Shown piece by piece: positions 20,019 to 29,187 of a stretch of 64,000 nucleotides of DNA. The stretch is taken from contig JAISKB010000024.1 of assembly GCA_031261085.1 (NCBI GenBank), positions 22,247 to 86,246 on the forward strand, read 5' to 3'. The translations under genes and the position numbers were made by a program. The notes beneath the pieces are model-generated. The model was not told the DNA's origin. It did no database searches and worked only from the letters and a program-made list of their open reading frames with translations. Position 1 is the first letter of the stretch. Each line of letters opens with the position of its first letter. The stretch comes from Christensenellaceae bacterium. Its GTDB lineage: Bacteria > Bacillota > Clostridia > Christensenellales > CAG-138.

Positions 20019-20609
20019 ATGAAGAAATTTAATTACTGCCAATTGTTTTTGGTGGGCATTGTCCTAGTTCTTGTTTTATCAGGATGCCAATCTTACCTTT
20101 GGAAATTTGCGTGGAGACATTATTTTTTCCATATTGACGCAATTGAAGAATCAGAGCTGTCAATACGTGAGCAGGTGGAAAGTGAGAATTTCAAAACCGG
20201 TAAAATTGCAGATGTTTATTTGCGGCCTTTAATGTATGAGCGCGGTGACCCTAACCCTATTATGCTTGACTTTTGGATATATGGGAAGAATCCAGATTTG
20301 CATTTTTCGGTGAGTGCAGTGGAGATACTGGACACAGATACCGCGCAAGCAGTATTTTATTACGATGACACAGTAGCATCCTACTGGAAGCCGCCTTCGG
20401 ATGCAGATGAAGATTCTATATACAGTGCGCTTTTACAGTTTGACAAACATGTTGTAAATCTTGATGAAGAATTTCTTGAGAGCAAAGATAACTTCTTGCT
20501 GCGCGTTACGGTATGCGACATAGAAACCGAAGAGGATATTGGCACGATAGATTATATGGTGCGCCTAGTAAAAGCAACGAATTACGGGCCATGGTTTATA
20601 TTCCAATAA
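20019..20609 (+). CDS. Lipoprotein family A, copy 1 (accessory island)
   Basis: 196 aa; MKKFNYCQLFLVGIVLVLVLSGCQSYLWKFAWRHYFFHIDA lipobox; close paralog at 23503-24099. Confidence 0.85.
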   Translation: MKKFNYCQLFLVGIVLVLVLSGCQSYLWKFAWRHYFFHIDAIEESELSIREQVESENFKTGKIADVYLRPLMYERGDPNPIMLDFWIYGKNPDLHFSVSAVEILDTDTAQAVFYYDDTVASYWKPPSDADEDSIYSALLQFDKHVVNLDEEFLESKDNFLLRVTVCDIETEEDIGTIDYMVRLVKATNYGPWFIFQ

Positions 20610-20694
20610 AACGTTAAACCAGTGGGCTGCGCAATGGGTGGGTGCGGTGGAGTTGCCACAGGTGGCAAATCCTATTGATATGGGGGATAAAAGC

Positions 20695-21129
20695 ATGCGT
20701 AAAAAATTAACGATTCATCCATTCACTATATTTACGATACTGGCGACATTGTCCCCGATTGTATTCGGGTTAATCACTTTGGAAATGGCAATATCCATAT
20801 CCCCAATGATAATTGTGTTTCTTGTAATGAAATATTCTATTTATGGAAGCGGCCTGTTCTATTGGAAGCTTTTCAACTGGAAGGCTGAAAAACTTCGATT
20901 TCACATGAAATGCTTCTTGGGAATAGCGTGCTTGATGCTTTTTGTATCATTGCTTAGTGCTTTAAGTGGCGCAAGTGGTATGCAGAGTTTCACTGCATTC
21001 TTCATGCTTTGGTTTATAAACGGTATAGTAGTGTTTTTGGCCAAACTGAAAGCAGCGGAGCAAGCAGCAGCACCAACTTTTTTGAAAGATGAAGCAGAGC
21101 CAAAACAAGATGCGATGGATAAAGAATAG
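20695..21129 (+). CDS. Hypothetical multi-TM protein
   Basis: Starts MRKKLTIHPFTIFTILATLSP; several hydrophobic segments. The 5' extension in the ORF track overlaps an RHS-like scar, so the start was moved. Confidence 0.6.
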   Translation: MRKKLTIHPFTIFTILATLSPIVFGLITLEMAISISPMIIVFLVMKYSIYGSGLFYWKLFNWKAEKLRFHMKCFLGIACLMLFVSLLSALSGASGMQSFTAFFMLWFINGIVVFLAKLKAAEQAAAPTFLKDEAEPKQDAMDKE

Positions 21130-21323
21130 TTGCATTGGTTTATCTCCAGCAACTATTGAAGGGAAGCATGCCCTGCATCTTGACAAGGCAATAGCCCCGA
21201 ACCAACAGTGAGCTGCGCAACCGTATCCGGCAAGGGCACGGCGCAGTACGCGTATGACGCAGTTCTAACCGGCGCACCCGCACCGCAGCCTCAGTATCAA
21301 GGTGCTTAGTAAATGGAGGGAAA

Positions 21324-21980
21324 ATGTATTATTTTCGTTGGGCAATATCTTTATTTGGCATTATACTCGTTTTGATATTTATTAAAGCGAGAAAAAATTC
21401 TATGAAGAAGTTGCTTAAGCCTCTTAAATGGGCCATAGGCTCTATTATTGGCTTTTTGCTGATACTGTCATATTTGGATCAATATGTTTTGCCGGAAAGC
21501 AAAACCTTCACTTTTGATACACCACAACGGGCCTATGAATATGTTCATGGCCCCAAAGCTTTTCTTGGGACAATATATGGTAAGGAATCCGCGCTCGTGT
21601 TTTCCAGTCCAGAATGGGGTTCTGTCGTAAAAGAAATGGTTATCATTGGCGGTGACCAAGTTTGGAGCATCACGAAACCAAAAGATGCTCAATTCGAACG
21701 ATTGGCGACTTATGAAGGGATAACCATTATCAGTGTTTCTCATTCTAACGTACAGGATAGATATTTGATTGTATGGATAGACAATGAACCGGAAAAGTTA
21801 ACAGATATAGAGATAAATGGGAACTATGCGCGGATAGAAAAACCAAATGTACCGAACAGTTCCCTAGTTGATACATACATGTTTTGCATTGATAAGGATA
21901 CGAAGGAAGTTCAGTTAAGCGTTGGTGGCGAAATAATGTTAGCGGTGCCGTTAGGGGCAGCAATGTTAGCTGGAGGATGA
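21324..21980 (+). CDS. Hypothetical protein with N-terminal TM segments
   Basis: 218 aa ORF in AT-rich island; RBS-like GGAGGGAAA upstream. Confidence 0.6.
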   Translation: MYYFRWAISLFGIILVLIFIKARKNSMKKLLKPLKWAIGSIIGFLLILSYLDQYVLPESKTFTFDTPQRAYEYVHGPKAFLGTIYGKESALVFSSPEWGSVVKEMVIIGGDQVWSITKPKDAQFERLATYEGITIISVSHSNVQDRYLIVWIDNEPEKLTDIEINGNYARIEKPNVPNSSLVDTYMFCIDKDTKEVQLSVGGEIMLAVPLGAAMLAGG

Positions 21981-22262
21981 TGTATATGATAAGAGGCGTT
22001 ACATTTAAAATACCGCAAGCAAGGGAACCCGTTTTGTTCCGAATTCTTGATTGTACCAACAAGGAAGCAGCCGTTATCCAAGCTCTATATACAAACGCCT
22101 TCGCAAATGGGTTTACCGAAATTGAGTATATTGATGATGACAACGATGCGCGCACAAAGATGGATATTCGTTGAAGGATATTTGGTGATGGGATTAGTGC
22201 CCGAAGAAAACATGAAAGATTTACCTGAACGGGCTGCGAACGGAGAGGATGGCAACGCATGA
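21977..22262 (+). pseudogene. Small hypothetical gene split by a probable 1-nt frameshift
   Basis: Frame 1 gives ...GFTEIEYIDDDNDARTKMDIR*. A second frame resumes with AQRWIFVEGYLVMGLVPEENMKDLPERAANGEDGNA*, whose stop overlaps the next ATG. Confidence 0.5.
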
Positions 22263-22300
22263 TAGGCTTTCAATTTAAGTTCCCTAAGAAGGGGAATCGC

Positions 22301-22837
22301 ATGAGTAACACAGCTGCAGTTATACTTGTATGTTTCGCTGCAATTATAGCTGTGTCGCTATTTATTTATATGATATACGGGCATAAAGAAAGCAGTATGT
22401 ATAAAGTGGCCAAAACTATACTTATAGCTGCGGTTGCATTGATAGTTGTTTATGTAATATGCACATTTGCTTTGGTGCAACATGGGCAGGAACCAAACGG
22501 AAAAGGAATACCATATAAAGTTCTTTATGACGACGACCCGCTTTATGTTCACTTAGTAAAGCACCATTGCCCTCAATGCGGCAGCCGCTTGACGATTGGC
22601 TATGATGGCATTATCGTGCATTCAGCATCGCCAGAGGCGAAAAATTATGATTTTTCAACCGCGAATGATGTGTCGTTTAAAGGCAATTTGGAGTTCCGAA
22701 AATGTCATTTTGCTTGCCCCAATTGTGGGTTTGCGATTCCCTTTCCTGAGATGAGGAAGCTGGAAAGAGAACAGAAGAAACTGGAGAAAGAGCAAAAGAA
22801 ACTGGAAAAATCAGAGAACAGAGATGATGACGGTTAA
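22301..22837 (+). CDS. Membrane protein with C-terminal zinc-ribbon
   Basis: MSNTAAVILVCFAAIIAVSLFIYMIYG...HHCPQCGSRLTIG...CHFACPNCGFAIPF...; C-terminal KLEREQKKLEKEQKKLEK. Confidence 0.65.
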   Translation: MSNTAAVILVCFAAIIAVSLFIYMIYGHKESSMYKVAKTILIAAVALIVVYVICTFALVQHGQEPNGKGIPYKVLYDDDPLYVHLVKHHCPQCGSRLTIGYDGIIVHSASPEAKNYDFSTANDVSFKGNLEFRKCHFACPNCGFAIPFPEMRKLEREQKKLEKEQKKLEKSENRDDDG

Positions 22838-22858
22838 ATTTGGTCTGAGAGAGATAGA

Positions 22859-22915
22859 GACTTACTGGGCAGCGTAGACGGTCCTGGCGGAACTGCCTAT
22901 TACCTGTTACCATAA
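22859..22915 (+). pseudogene. RHS-core scar
   Basis: Conceptual translation DLLGSVDGPGGTAYYLLP*; nucleotide match to the DLLGSV segment of the 24108-24299 fragment. Confidence 0.5.
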
Positions 22916-22992
22916 GATTAATGAAGAAGAAGGAAGGCAGATAAACATAACATGTCCATTACTATAAATTCTTTCGAAAGGGTATCTGTCAT

Positions 22993-23406
22993 ATGAATAA
23001 AAATAAGTTTATTGCTGTGGGACGTGCTCTGTCTACATTGTTAGTGTTTATTGTGGCAGCGTTCCTATGTATTTGTTCGCACGTTGTTTTGGTGTTTATT
23101 TTTGACGATATAAGGCATGTCAATTTTTGGATTATCCTTCCCTATGCCATTTGTGCATTGCTTATCATATTGATTTTTTTCGTTGTCTTCCGTTGGAAAT
23201 GGTTGCAGAGTAAGTTTTTTGATATTGCTTATATTTGCTTTTTGGTTGTATATTTGGCATTTGATATTTGGTTTATAGTTTCGTGGTTATCTATTTTTGA
23301 CAGCATCCAGTATCAAAATGTAATTTTCCTGCTCGTGACTTTGATTGAACCTGCCGCTATAATGATATTGCATCGAATTATCAAAAAGAGAGAGAACGCA
23401 GAATAG
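22993..23406 (+). CDS. Hypothetical multi-TM protein
   Basis: 137 aa hydrophobic ORF in AT-rich island. Confidence 0.6.
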   Translation: MNKNKFIAVGRALSTLLVFIVAAFLCICSHVVLVFIFDDIRHVNFWIILPYAICALLIILIFFVVFRWKWLQSKFFDIAYICFLVVYLAFDIWFIVSWLSIFDSIQYQNVIFLLVTLIEPAAIMILHRIIKKRENAE

Positions 23407-23502
23407 AATTTCATGTGGAAAAATTCGCCTGAAGATACAACGGCGCTCCCGCAACGTATAGGCGGGCCGAATTTCCTAGCACCTAGCACAGCGAAATGAG
23501 GT

Positions 23503-24099
23503 ATGATAATGAAGAAATTTAATTACTGCCGATTGTTTTTGGTGGGCATTGTCCTAGTTCTTGTTTTATCAGGATGCCAATCTTATTATTGGAAATTTGC
23601 GTGGAGACATTACTTTTTTCACATTGATGCGTTTGAAAAATCCGAGCTATCACCACGTGAGAAATTAGAAAGCGACGATTTCAAAACCGGTAAAATCGCG
23701 GATGTTTATTTGCGCCCTTTAATGAACGAGCGCGGTAATCCAAATCCAATTTTGCTTGAGTTTGGGATATATAGCAAGGATCCAGATTTGCATTTTTCGG
23801 TGAGCGCAGTGGAAATACTGGACACAGACACCGAACAAACAGTATTTTATTACGATGACACAGTAGCATATTATTGGAACCCACCTTCGGATTCAGATGA
23901 CGATGCTATATACAGCGCACTCTTACAGTTTGATGATGATATTGTAAACCTCGATAAAGAATTCCTCGAGAGCGTAGATTATTTCTTGCTGCGCATCACG
24001 GTATGCGATATAGAAACCGAGGAGGATATTGGCACGATAGATTATATGGTGCGCCTAGTAAAAGCAACGAATTACGGGCCATGGTTTATATTCCAATAA
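23503..24099 (+). CDS. Lipoprotein family A, copy 2
   Basis: Near-duplicate of 20019-20609; likely start MKKFNYC at 23509. Confidence 0.85.
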   Translation: MIMKKFNYCRLFLVGIVLVLVLSGCQSYYWKFAWRHYFFHIDAFEKSELSPREKLESDDFKTGKIADVYLRPLMNERGNPNPILLEFGIYSKDPDLHFSVSAVEILDTDTEQTVFYYDDTVAYYWNPPSDSDDDAIYSALLQFDDDIVNLDKEFLESVDYFLLRITVCDIETEEDIGTIDYMVRLVKATNYGPWFIFQ

Positions 24100-24107
24100 A
24101 GCGTTAA

Positions 24108-24299
24108 ACCAACGAGACGCGTAACGGCGCGGGTGTGGTGGAGCTGCCGCAGGTGGAAAACTCCGTGGAGAAGAACACACGATTCGTGAACGACCTGACG
24201 CTTTCTTACAACAACCTGCTGGAAGCCAACGACCGGCAGTTCATTTGGGGCGAGCAGGACTTACTGGGCAGCGTGAGCGAAAGCGGGGAGAGCACCTAA
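24108..24299 (+). pseudogene. RHS-repeat core fragment
   Basis: Open frame without start: TNETRNGAGVVELPQVENSVEKNTRFVNDLTLSYNNLLEANDRQFIWGEQDLLGSVSESGEST*, which resembles the RHS pattern 'RFVND...YNNLL...Q-IWG-..LLGSV'. GC-rich in contrast to its AT-rich surroundings. Confidence 0.6.
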
Positions 24300-24353
24300 G
24301 ATGCGGAAGCTGGAAAGGAATCAAAAGAAACCATACTAACTTTAATTCATGTC

Positions 24354-24572
24354 TTTTTTTCCATATCTGTTGAATTATGTAAAATAAGATGTTAGAATAA
24401 GCATAATTAGTTCATTTACCACATTTTCACCTTATTGCATGGTTATGGTTCGCTATACCTTGCCCTTTTCAAAAAAACACTTTTCGCAATGGAAGGATAT
24501 TCCCGCCGTATAAGGGAATCCATTCCAAATATACGCAATACAAAGGAGAATAACGTTATGGCCGGACAGATT
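24354..24572 (+). repeat. Inverted copy of the WXG100 promoter, leader and first five codons
   Basis: Matches the reverse complement of 53188-53406 with only a couple of differences by eye; ends just after ATG GCC GGA CAG ATT (MAGQI). Confidence 0.93.
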
Positions 24573-24630
24573 CCATAAGCGCAAAGTGCTTTTTAGATTT
24601 CCTCAACTGCAACATGCGTTAGGAGTGTAT

Positions 24631-25227
24631 ATGGATCTATATAGGGTGAACTATAGCCGAGTGGTTGATTTATATTGCGAAGAAAACAGTACCCTTGCCG
24701 TTGGTTATGACATTGATTCCCATGTGCTATGGTACAGAGATGGGAAATATGACAAAGATAACGCAAAAATGAAATTGTCACATAGAATTGTTTTTTATGT
24801 GGCGCTTTTTGCGGCCTATTGGTTTCAACCTTCTTATCGTGCTGTAGCGACAGCGTTGACCGATACTTTGCTTATGCTGCTCATAAATGCGCTGGTAATT
24901 TTATGGTTCTCTAATATTATGAAAAAGCAAGCACAAATCGGAGAATTGCTACAAAAAGCAACCAATATCACAAACTTAATATTGCTTAAAAATCTACCGG
25001 CAATTAAAAAAAGGTTTAGCTTGCAAATTTCGGGTATGTTCGCTAGTATGGTTTGCTGTGTACTAGGGATATATTTGTTTTTTAAATCTCATTATTTTGT
25101 ATTTGCAGCAATAGAGTTAATCTTTTGGATGTTATTATGCGTGTTTTTTGCTATTCGTCACAAGTTATTTAATAAAAAGTACATCATTCGTCAGATAGAG
25201 CAGGGAACTTTGCCGCTGGCAAAATGA
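24631..25227 (+). CDS. Multi-TM protein family B, copy 1
   Basis: MDLYRVNYSRVVDLY...YWFQPSYRAVATALTDTLLMLLINALVILW...RQIEQGTLPLAK; paralog at 25358. Confidence 0.75.
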   Translation: MDLYRVNYSRVVDLYCEENSTLAVGYDIDSHVLWYRDGKYDKDNAKMKLSHRIVFYVALFAAYWFQPSYRAVATALTDTLLMLLINALVILWFSNIMKKQAQIGELLQKATNITNLILLKNLPAIKKRFSLQISGMFASMVCCVLGIYLFFKSHYFVFAAIELIFWMLLCVFFAIRHKLFNKKYIIRQIEQGTLPLAK

Positions 25228-25357
25228 AACCAGCTGGCGCGCGCCCATGCCACGGTGGTATTATGAACCCGCGCGTAGGAGGTCCGTTCCAATAGGTTAA
25301 ATAAGTTCAAAGTGCTTATTAAGATTTCCCCAGTTGCAACACGCGTTAGGAGTGTAT

Positions 25358-25951
25358 ATGGATCTATATAAAGTGCTTTCCAATCGCATAATTGATTTAT
25401 ATCATATCAAAGATCATGATTCTGTTATTTATTACGACCTTGATACTCATGTGCTATGGCAAAAATGCCATGTGCACAAAAAAAATAATGATAGCACTTC
25501 CAAGCATTGGATTATCTTCTACAGCTTGCTTTTGGGTTACTATTGGTTTCAGCCTAGTTATTCCGTGAATGCGACAATAATAACAGATATTTTAATTATA
25601 CTACTACTAAACATACTCATAACTATCTGGGCATACAAATTCAACAAAAAACATGCTCAGATACAAGAACTGGTACAAGCAACATCAGATATTACAAAGG
25701 TGGTGTTATTACAAAAACTGCCATTAATCAAAGGAAGGTTTTATCGGCAAGCTATGTGGCCATTTGTGAGCATATTTTGCGGCATATTAGGCGGGGGCTT
25801 ATTTTTAAGATTTCATAATCTTTGTTTCGCACTGATAGAAGTCCTTGGCTGGATGCTTATATGCGCATTTTTTACTGCTCGTCATAGGTTTATACAGAAA
25901 TGGTGTATTATTCAGCAAATTGAGCAAGGCACACTGCCGCTGACGGAATAA
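25358..25951 (+). CDS. Multi-TM protein family B, copy 2
   Basis: MDLYKVLSNRIIDLY...YWFQPSYSVNATIITDILIILLLNILITIW...QQIEQGTLPLTE; shared 5' flank GTTAGGAGTGTATATGGATCTATAT. Confidence 0.75.
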   Translation: MDLYKVLSNRIIDLYHIKDHDSVIYYDLDTHVLWQKCHVHKKNNDSTSKHWIIFYSLLLGYYWFQPSYSVNATIITDILIILLLNILITIWAYKFNKKHAQIQELVQATSDITKVVLLQKLPLIKGRFYRQAMWPFVSIFCGILGGGLFLRFHNLCFALIEVLGWMLICAFFTARHRFIQKWCIIQQIEQGTLPLTE

Positions 25952-25967
25952 AAGGAACTTGGCTAGG

Positions 25968-26110
25968 AAATATAGCGGTGGGCCATCTGAAAAGGTTCGT
26001 GAAACGGACCTACCGAAGCTGGAATACCCACATGGGATTTATCTAAATTCGAAAGCCAAATCGTTGGCAAAGTGACAGATAATGATGGAAATCTTGTAAA
26101 AACTGAATAA
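25968..26110 (+). pseudogene. Toxin-tip remnant (module 0), frameshifted
   Basis: KYSGGPSEKVRETDL... then frame change to WDLSKFESQIVGKVTDNDGNLVKTE*, matching the C-terminus of module 1 (WDFSKFGSQSVGKVKDSDGNLVKTE*). Confidence 0.6.
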
Positions 26111-26135
26111 AATTTGAGAATGAGAGGGGGTACTT

Positions 26136-26822
26136 ATGAAAACTAGAAGTGTACGGAAAATGCTAATATTGTCAATTGTAATCCTATGGTGCATCTTTAT
26201 TATTCAGGGATGCTTTAGCAGGTTTACATTAGAGTTTTTAGGTAATGGAGCCCGTTTATTCATCAATGGTGAGGAGTATATTGATGAATTTAGCGATACT
26301 ACATGGATTGCCTACCCAGATCACAATATAGTAGACTGGGAATATATTGGGAAGGTAAAGGCTTCTGAAAGAAACAAAAGCTATAAAATATATCAGTGCG
26401 ACCAGGTCCCATTGGTTTTTTTGGTGCCCATAAGCAGCATTTTCAACTATGATGACATGGCTCACTATTCTTTCCGCAAAAAGGATATGATCTTTCCTGA
26501 ATTAACAATAGAGCAAATCGCAAGTATTAATTTGCGGAGAGAATCTAATGGTGAGTGGTTGCGTGCAGAGTATAATACTGATGTCGAAATAATTTCGAAA
26601 GTACTTGAAGTTATTAAAAACAGCTCTCTAGCAGAAAATTATGGCTATGATGAATTTGATTTAACCCTAAAAAGTAATAAAACACCAACATATATTTCAT
26701 GGCATAAGGTCAGCAAAAATGACGATGGCCAGTATTTTATCCAAGTCGCCCCCGGCAACAACTATGCCCCCATCCCCCTCGAACTCCTCGAGGAAATCAT
26801 CGGCGGGCCGCTGCCGGAATAG
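26136..26822 (+). CDS. Putative immunity lipoprotein, family C copy 1
   Basis: 228 aa; signal peptide/lipobox (IIQGCFS), GNGARLFINGEEYIDEFSDTTW, C-term FIQVAPGNNYAPIPLELLEEIIGGPLPE. Confidence 0.75.
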   Translation: MKTRSVRKMLILSIVILWCIFIIQGCFSRFTLEFLGNGARLFINGEEYIDEFSDTTWIAYPDHNIVDWEYIGKVKASERNKSYKIYQCDQVPLVFLVPISSIFNYDDMAHYSFRKKDMIFPELTIEQIASINLRRESNGEWLRAEYNTDVEIISKVLEVIKNSSLAENYGYDEFDLTLKSNKTPTYISWHKVSKNDDGQYFIQVAPGNNYAPIPLELLEEIIGGPLPE

Positions 26823-26838
26823 CAGAGCCCACCACTGA

Positions 26839-27261
26839 AAGGAACCGCGCAGCCATGATACATATGTCGGCGCGCATAACAACGTGGTGGCTGCGGTGCT
26901 GTTGAAAACGCAAGGCATACGGGATAAGAGTGACCATGATGTTGCGGTTATGCATACACATCCAAATCAGTGGAACAATTGGAGCGAGGCATTCTCGGGA
27001 GGTATAGATGATGAGGGGAAATTCGAATTTGGAGATGCAACAGTGCCAAGTATACCCGGTGTAAATAGTATCTATGTTGCTACGCCAAAGGGCGTTATTA
27101 AAAAATATAGCGGTGGGCCATTTGAAACAGTGCGGGAAGTGAAATATACTGAAACAGACAATGGAAACAAAGTAGCAGAGGGGTGGGATTTTTCTAAGTT
27201 TGGAAGCCAATCTGTCGGAAAAGTAAAAGACAGTGATGGGAATCTCGTGAAAACAGAATGA
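26839..27261 (+). pseudogene. Start-less toxin C-terminal module 1 (DUF4329/JAB-like)
   Basis: Open frame from after TGA 26836-26838: KEPRSHDTYVGAHNNVVAAVLLKTQGIRDKSDHDVAVMHTHP...AFSGG...FGDATVPSIPGVNSIYVATPKGVIKKYSGGP. Confidence 0.65.
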
Positions 27262-27311
27262 TTTCACTAAATATTCGCGCAGGTCGCACATCATAGTTTT
27301 TAGGAGGGGAA

Positions 27312-28001
27312 ATGTTGGATTTCTTTGCCAAACGAGTGTTTCTCACGGTAGTTTTGTTTATCTATCTGGCTATATTCGCTGTTACTGGTTGTTCCCAAGA
27401 GGATGACCGTTTTCGAGTGAACTTTTCAGGCGATGGAATGCATCTGTTTATTGAGCAAGAAGAATTTGTAGAAATGTATAGAATTACTCTTTGGAGACGA
27501 AGGCCCGAAATAGCCGTAGATGGGGATTTTATTGGAATTACCTATAGTGGGGTTAGGAAATATGAGATTTATCAATATGAGAACCTGCCCATTATGCTAA
27601 TTCTGCCTGGGCATAAATGGACTGATACTGAAATAATACCTCCGCGTTACTACTTGCAAAGCAAGATTTGGAGTTTCCCTGAATTGTCTAATGATACGAT
27701 TAGCGGTGTTAATGTTGTCTCTGCATTGAATTACCGTTATTTACGCAAAGAATATAATACAAATAGAGCAACAATTGCGGAGGTACTTAGAATAATAAGT
27801 GAAGGAGAAAAATTCAAAAATACAGGGGAAGAAGTATATATATTATTGTTAAGTAGTGATAGTATCTCCGAATTTGTTTCAGGGCATAGTATTATGAAAG
27901 ATAGCGATAAGTATTTTATCCAAATTGCTCCCGGAGAGAACTACACATCAATTTCCAAGGAACTCCTCGAGGAAATCATCGGCGGGCCGCTGCCGGAATA
28001 G
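27312..28001 (+). CDS. Putative immunity lipoprotein, family C copy 2
   Basis: 229 aa; AVTGCSQ lipobox, GDGMHLFIEQEEFVEMYRITLW, ELLEEIIGGPLPE. Confidence 0.75.
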   Translation: MLDFFAKRVFLTVVLFIYLAIFAVTGCSQEDDRFRVNFSGDGMHLFIEQEEFVEMYRITLWRRRPEIAVDGDFIGITYSGVRKYEIYQYENLPIMLILPGHKWTDTEIIPPRYYLQSKIWSFPELSNDTISGVNVVSALNYRYLRKEYNTNRATIAEVLRIISEGEKFKNTGEEVYILLLSSDSISEFVSGHSIMKDSDKYFIQIAPGENYTSISKELLEEIIGGPLPE

Positions 28002-28017
28002 CAGAGCCCACCGCTGA

Positions 28018-28422
28018 AAGGAGCCGCGCAGCCATGCTGCATATGTCGGCGCGCATAACAACGTGGTGGCTGCGGTGCTGTTGAAAACGCAAGGCATACG
28101 AGATAAGAGTGACCATGATGTTGCGGTTGTGCATACGCATCCGCGTAGTGATGAGACTGTAGATGGCGAAGTGTTTTCAGGGGGAATCAATCCACAAAAT
28201 AAAAAGTTGGAGATTGGAGATGGAACAGTGCCAAGCATACCGGGAGTGAGCAGCATATATGTTGCTACTCCGAACGGAAACATTTTAAAATATGATGGGT
28301 CAGCGACAGAAGAGGTGCGTGGATATGAAAAGGGAAAATGGTCAGTGCCTGAAAACCAAAAAATTGGCACAGTAACAGACGACAGTGGCAGCAAAGTCAC
28401 GGTAGATTCTAATATGCAATGA
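28018..28422 (+). pseudogene. Start-less toxin C-terminal module 2 (DUF4329/JAB-like)
   Basis: YVGAHNNVVAAVLLKTQGIRDKSDHDVAVVHTHPRSDETVDGEVFSGGINPQNKKLEIGDGTVPSIPGVSSIYVATPNGNILKYDG. Confidence 0.65.
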
Positions 28423-28463
28423 TAATAAACGAAAAATTTATTATGTGGATGGATATACAGATG

Positions 28464-29171
28464 AATGGAATAAAGAATATGAAGACGATAAAGCGACTTA
28501 AATCTCTACTGGTGCTCATGCTTGCTGTGATATGCCTTGCGCTGGGATGTACCAAGAACAGCCATAACCTGAAGCTAGAGGATACGGACGATGGTGGGCG
28601 ATTGTATATTGATGGTATAGAATATGTGCGGGAATTCAGTACAACGCTGTGGACAAAAGAATATGTGGCTACCGAAGAAGAATATATAGGCAAGGTTTCT
28701 GTAAGATGGGCTCCCTGGAATGACCTGTACAAATACGAAGTATATGCATATAAAAATCAACCGTTTGTTTATCTAATGCCAAAACAACCGTTTATATCGG
28801 GATTGGTGCGCGCGATACTCCATTTTCAAAGAAAGGACATTATATTCCCAGAATTATCTGTTGAAGCGATAGACAAGATTCGTTTAATAAATGCTGCAGA
28901 CTATGAACCACTGAACACAAAATATAATACCAATAAAGAAACACTGCAAAAATTGCTCGAAATAATCCACGGAAACGAGCGAGCACATGATATTGGATGG
29001 GAAAAACTCTATTTAACATTAGTTAGTGACGCAAGCCCAGAATATTGTTCTTGGCACTCTATATCCGAAAACAACGGGCAATATTACATCCAAGTCGCCC
29101 CCGGCAACAACTATGCCCCCATCCCCCGCGAACTCCTCGAGGAAATCATCGGCGGGCCGCTGCCGGAATAG
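28464..29171 (+). CDS. Putative immunity lipoprotein, family C copy 3
   Basis: MKTIKRLKSLLVLMLAVICLALGCTKN lipobox; GRLYIDGIEYVREFSTTLW; HSISENNGQYYIQVAPGNNYAPIPRELLEEIIGGPLPE. Exact start uncertain (28419/28464/28479). Confidence 0.75.
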   Translation, partial: NGIKNMKTIKRLKSLLVLMLAVICLALGCTKNSHNLKLEDTDDGGRLYIDGIEYVREFSTTLWTKEYVATEEEYIGKVSVRWAPWNDLYKYEVYAYKNQPFVYLMPKQPFISGLVRAILHFQRKDIIFPELSVEAIDKIRLINAADYEPLNTKYNTNKETLQKLLEIIHGNERAHDIGWEKLYLTLVSDASPEYCSWHSISENNGQYYIQVAPGNNYAPIPRELLEEIIGGPLPE

Positions 29172-29187
29172 TAGCGTCCACCGCTGA

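Noticed and set aside
28036-28085. Short ATG ORF MLHMSARITTWWLRCC* after GAAAGGAG in the junction block
   Set aside because: Out of frame with the conserved toxin frame and ends after 16 codons; RBS-like match is probably incidental.
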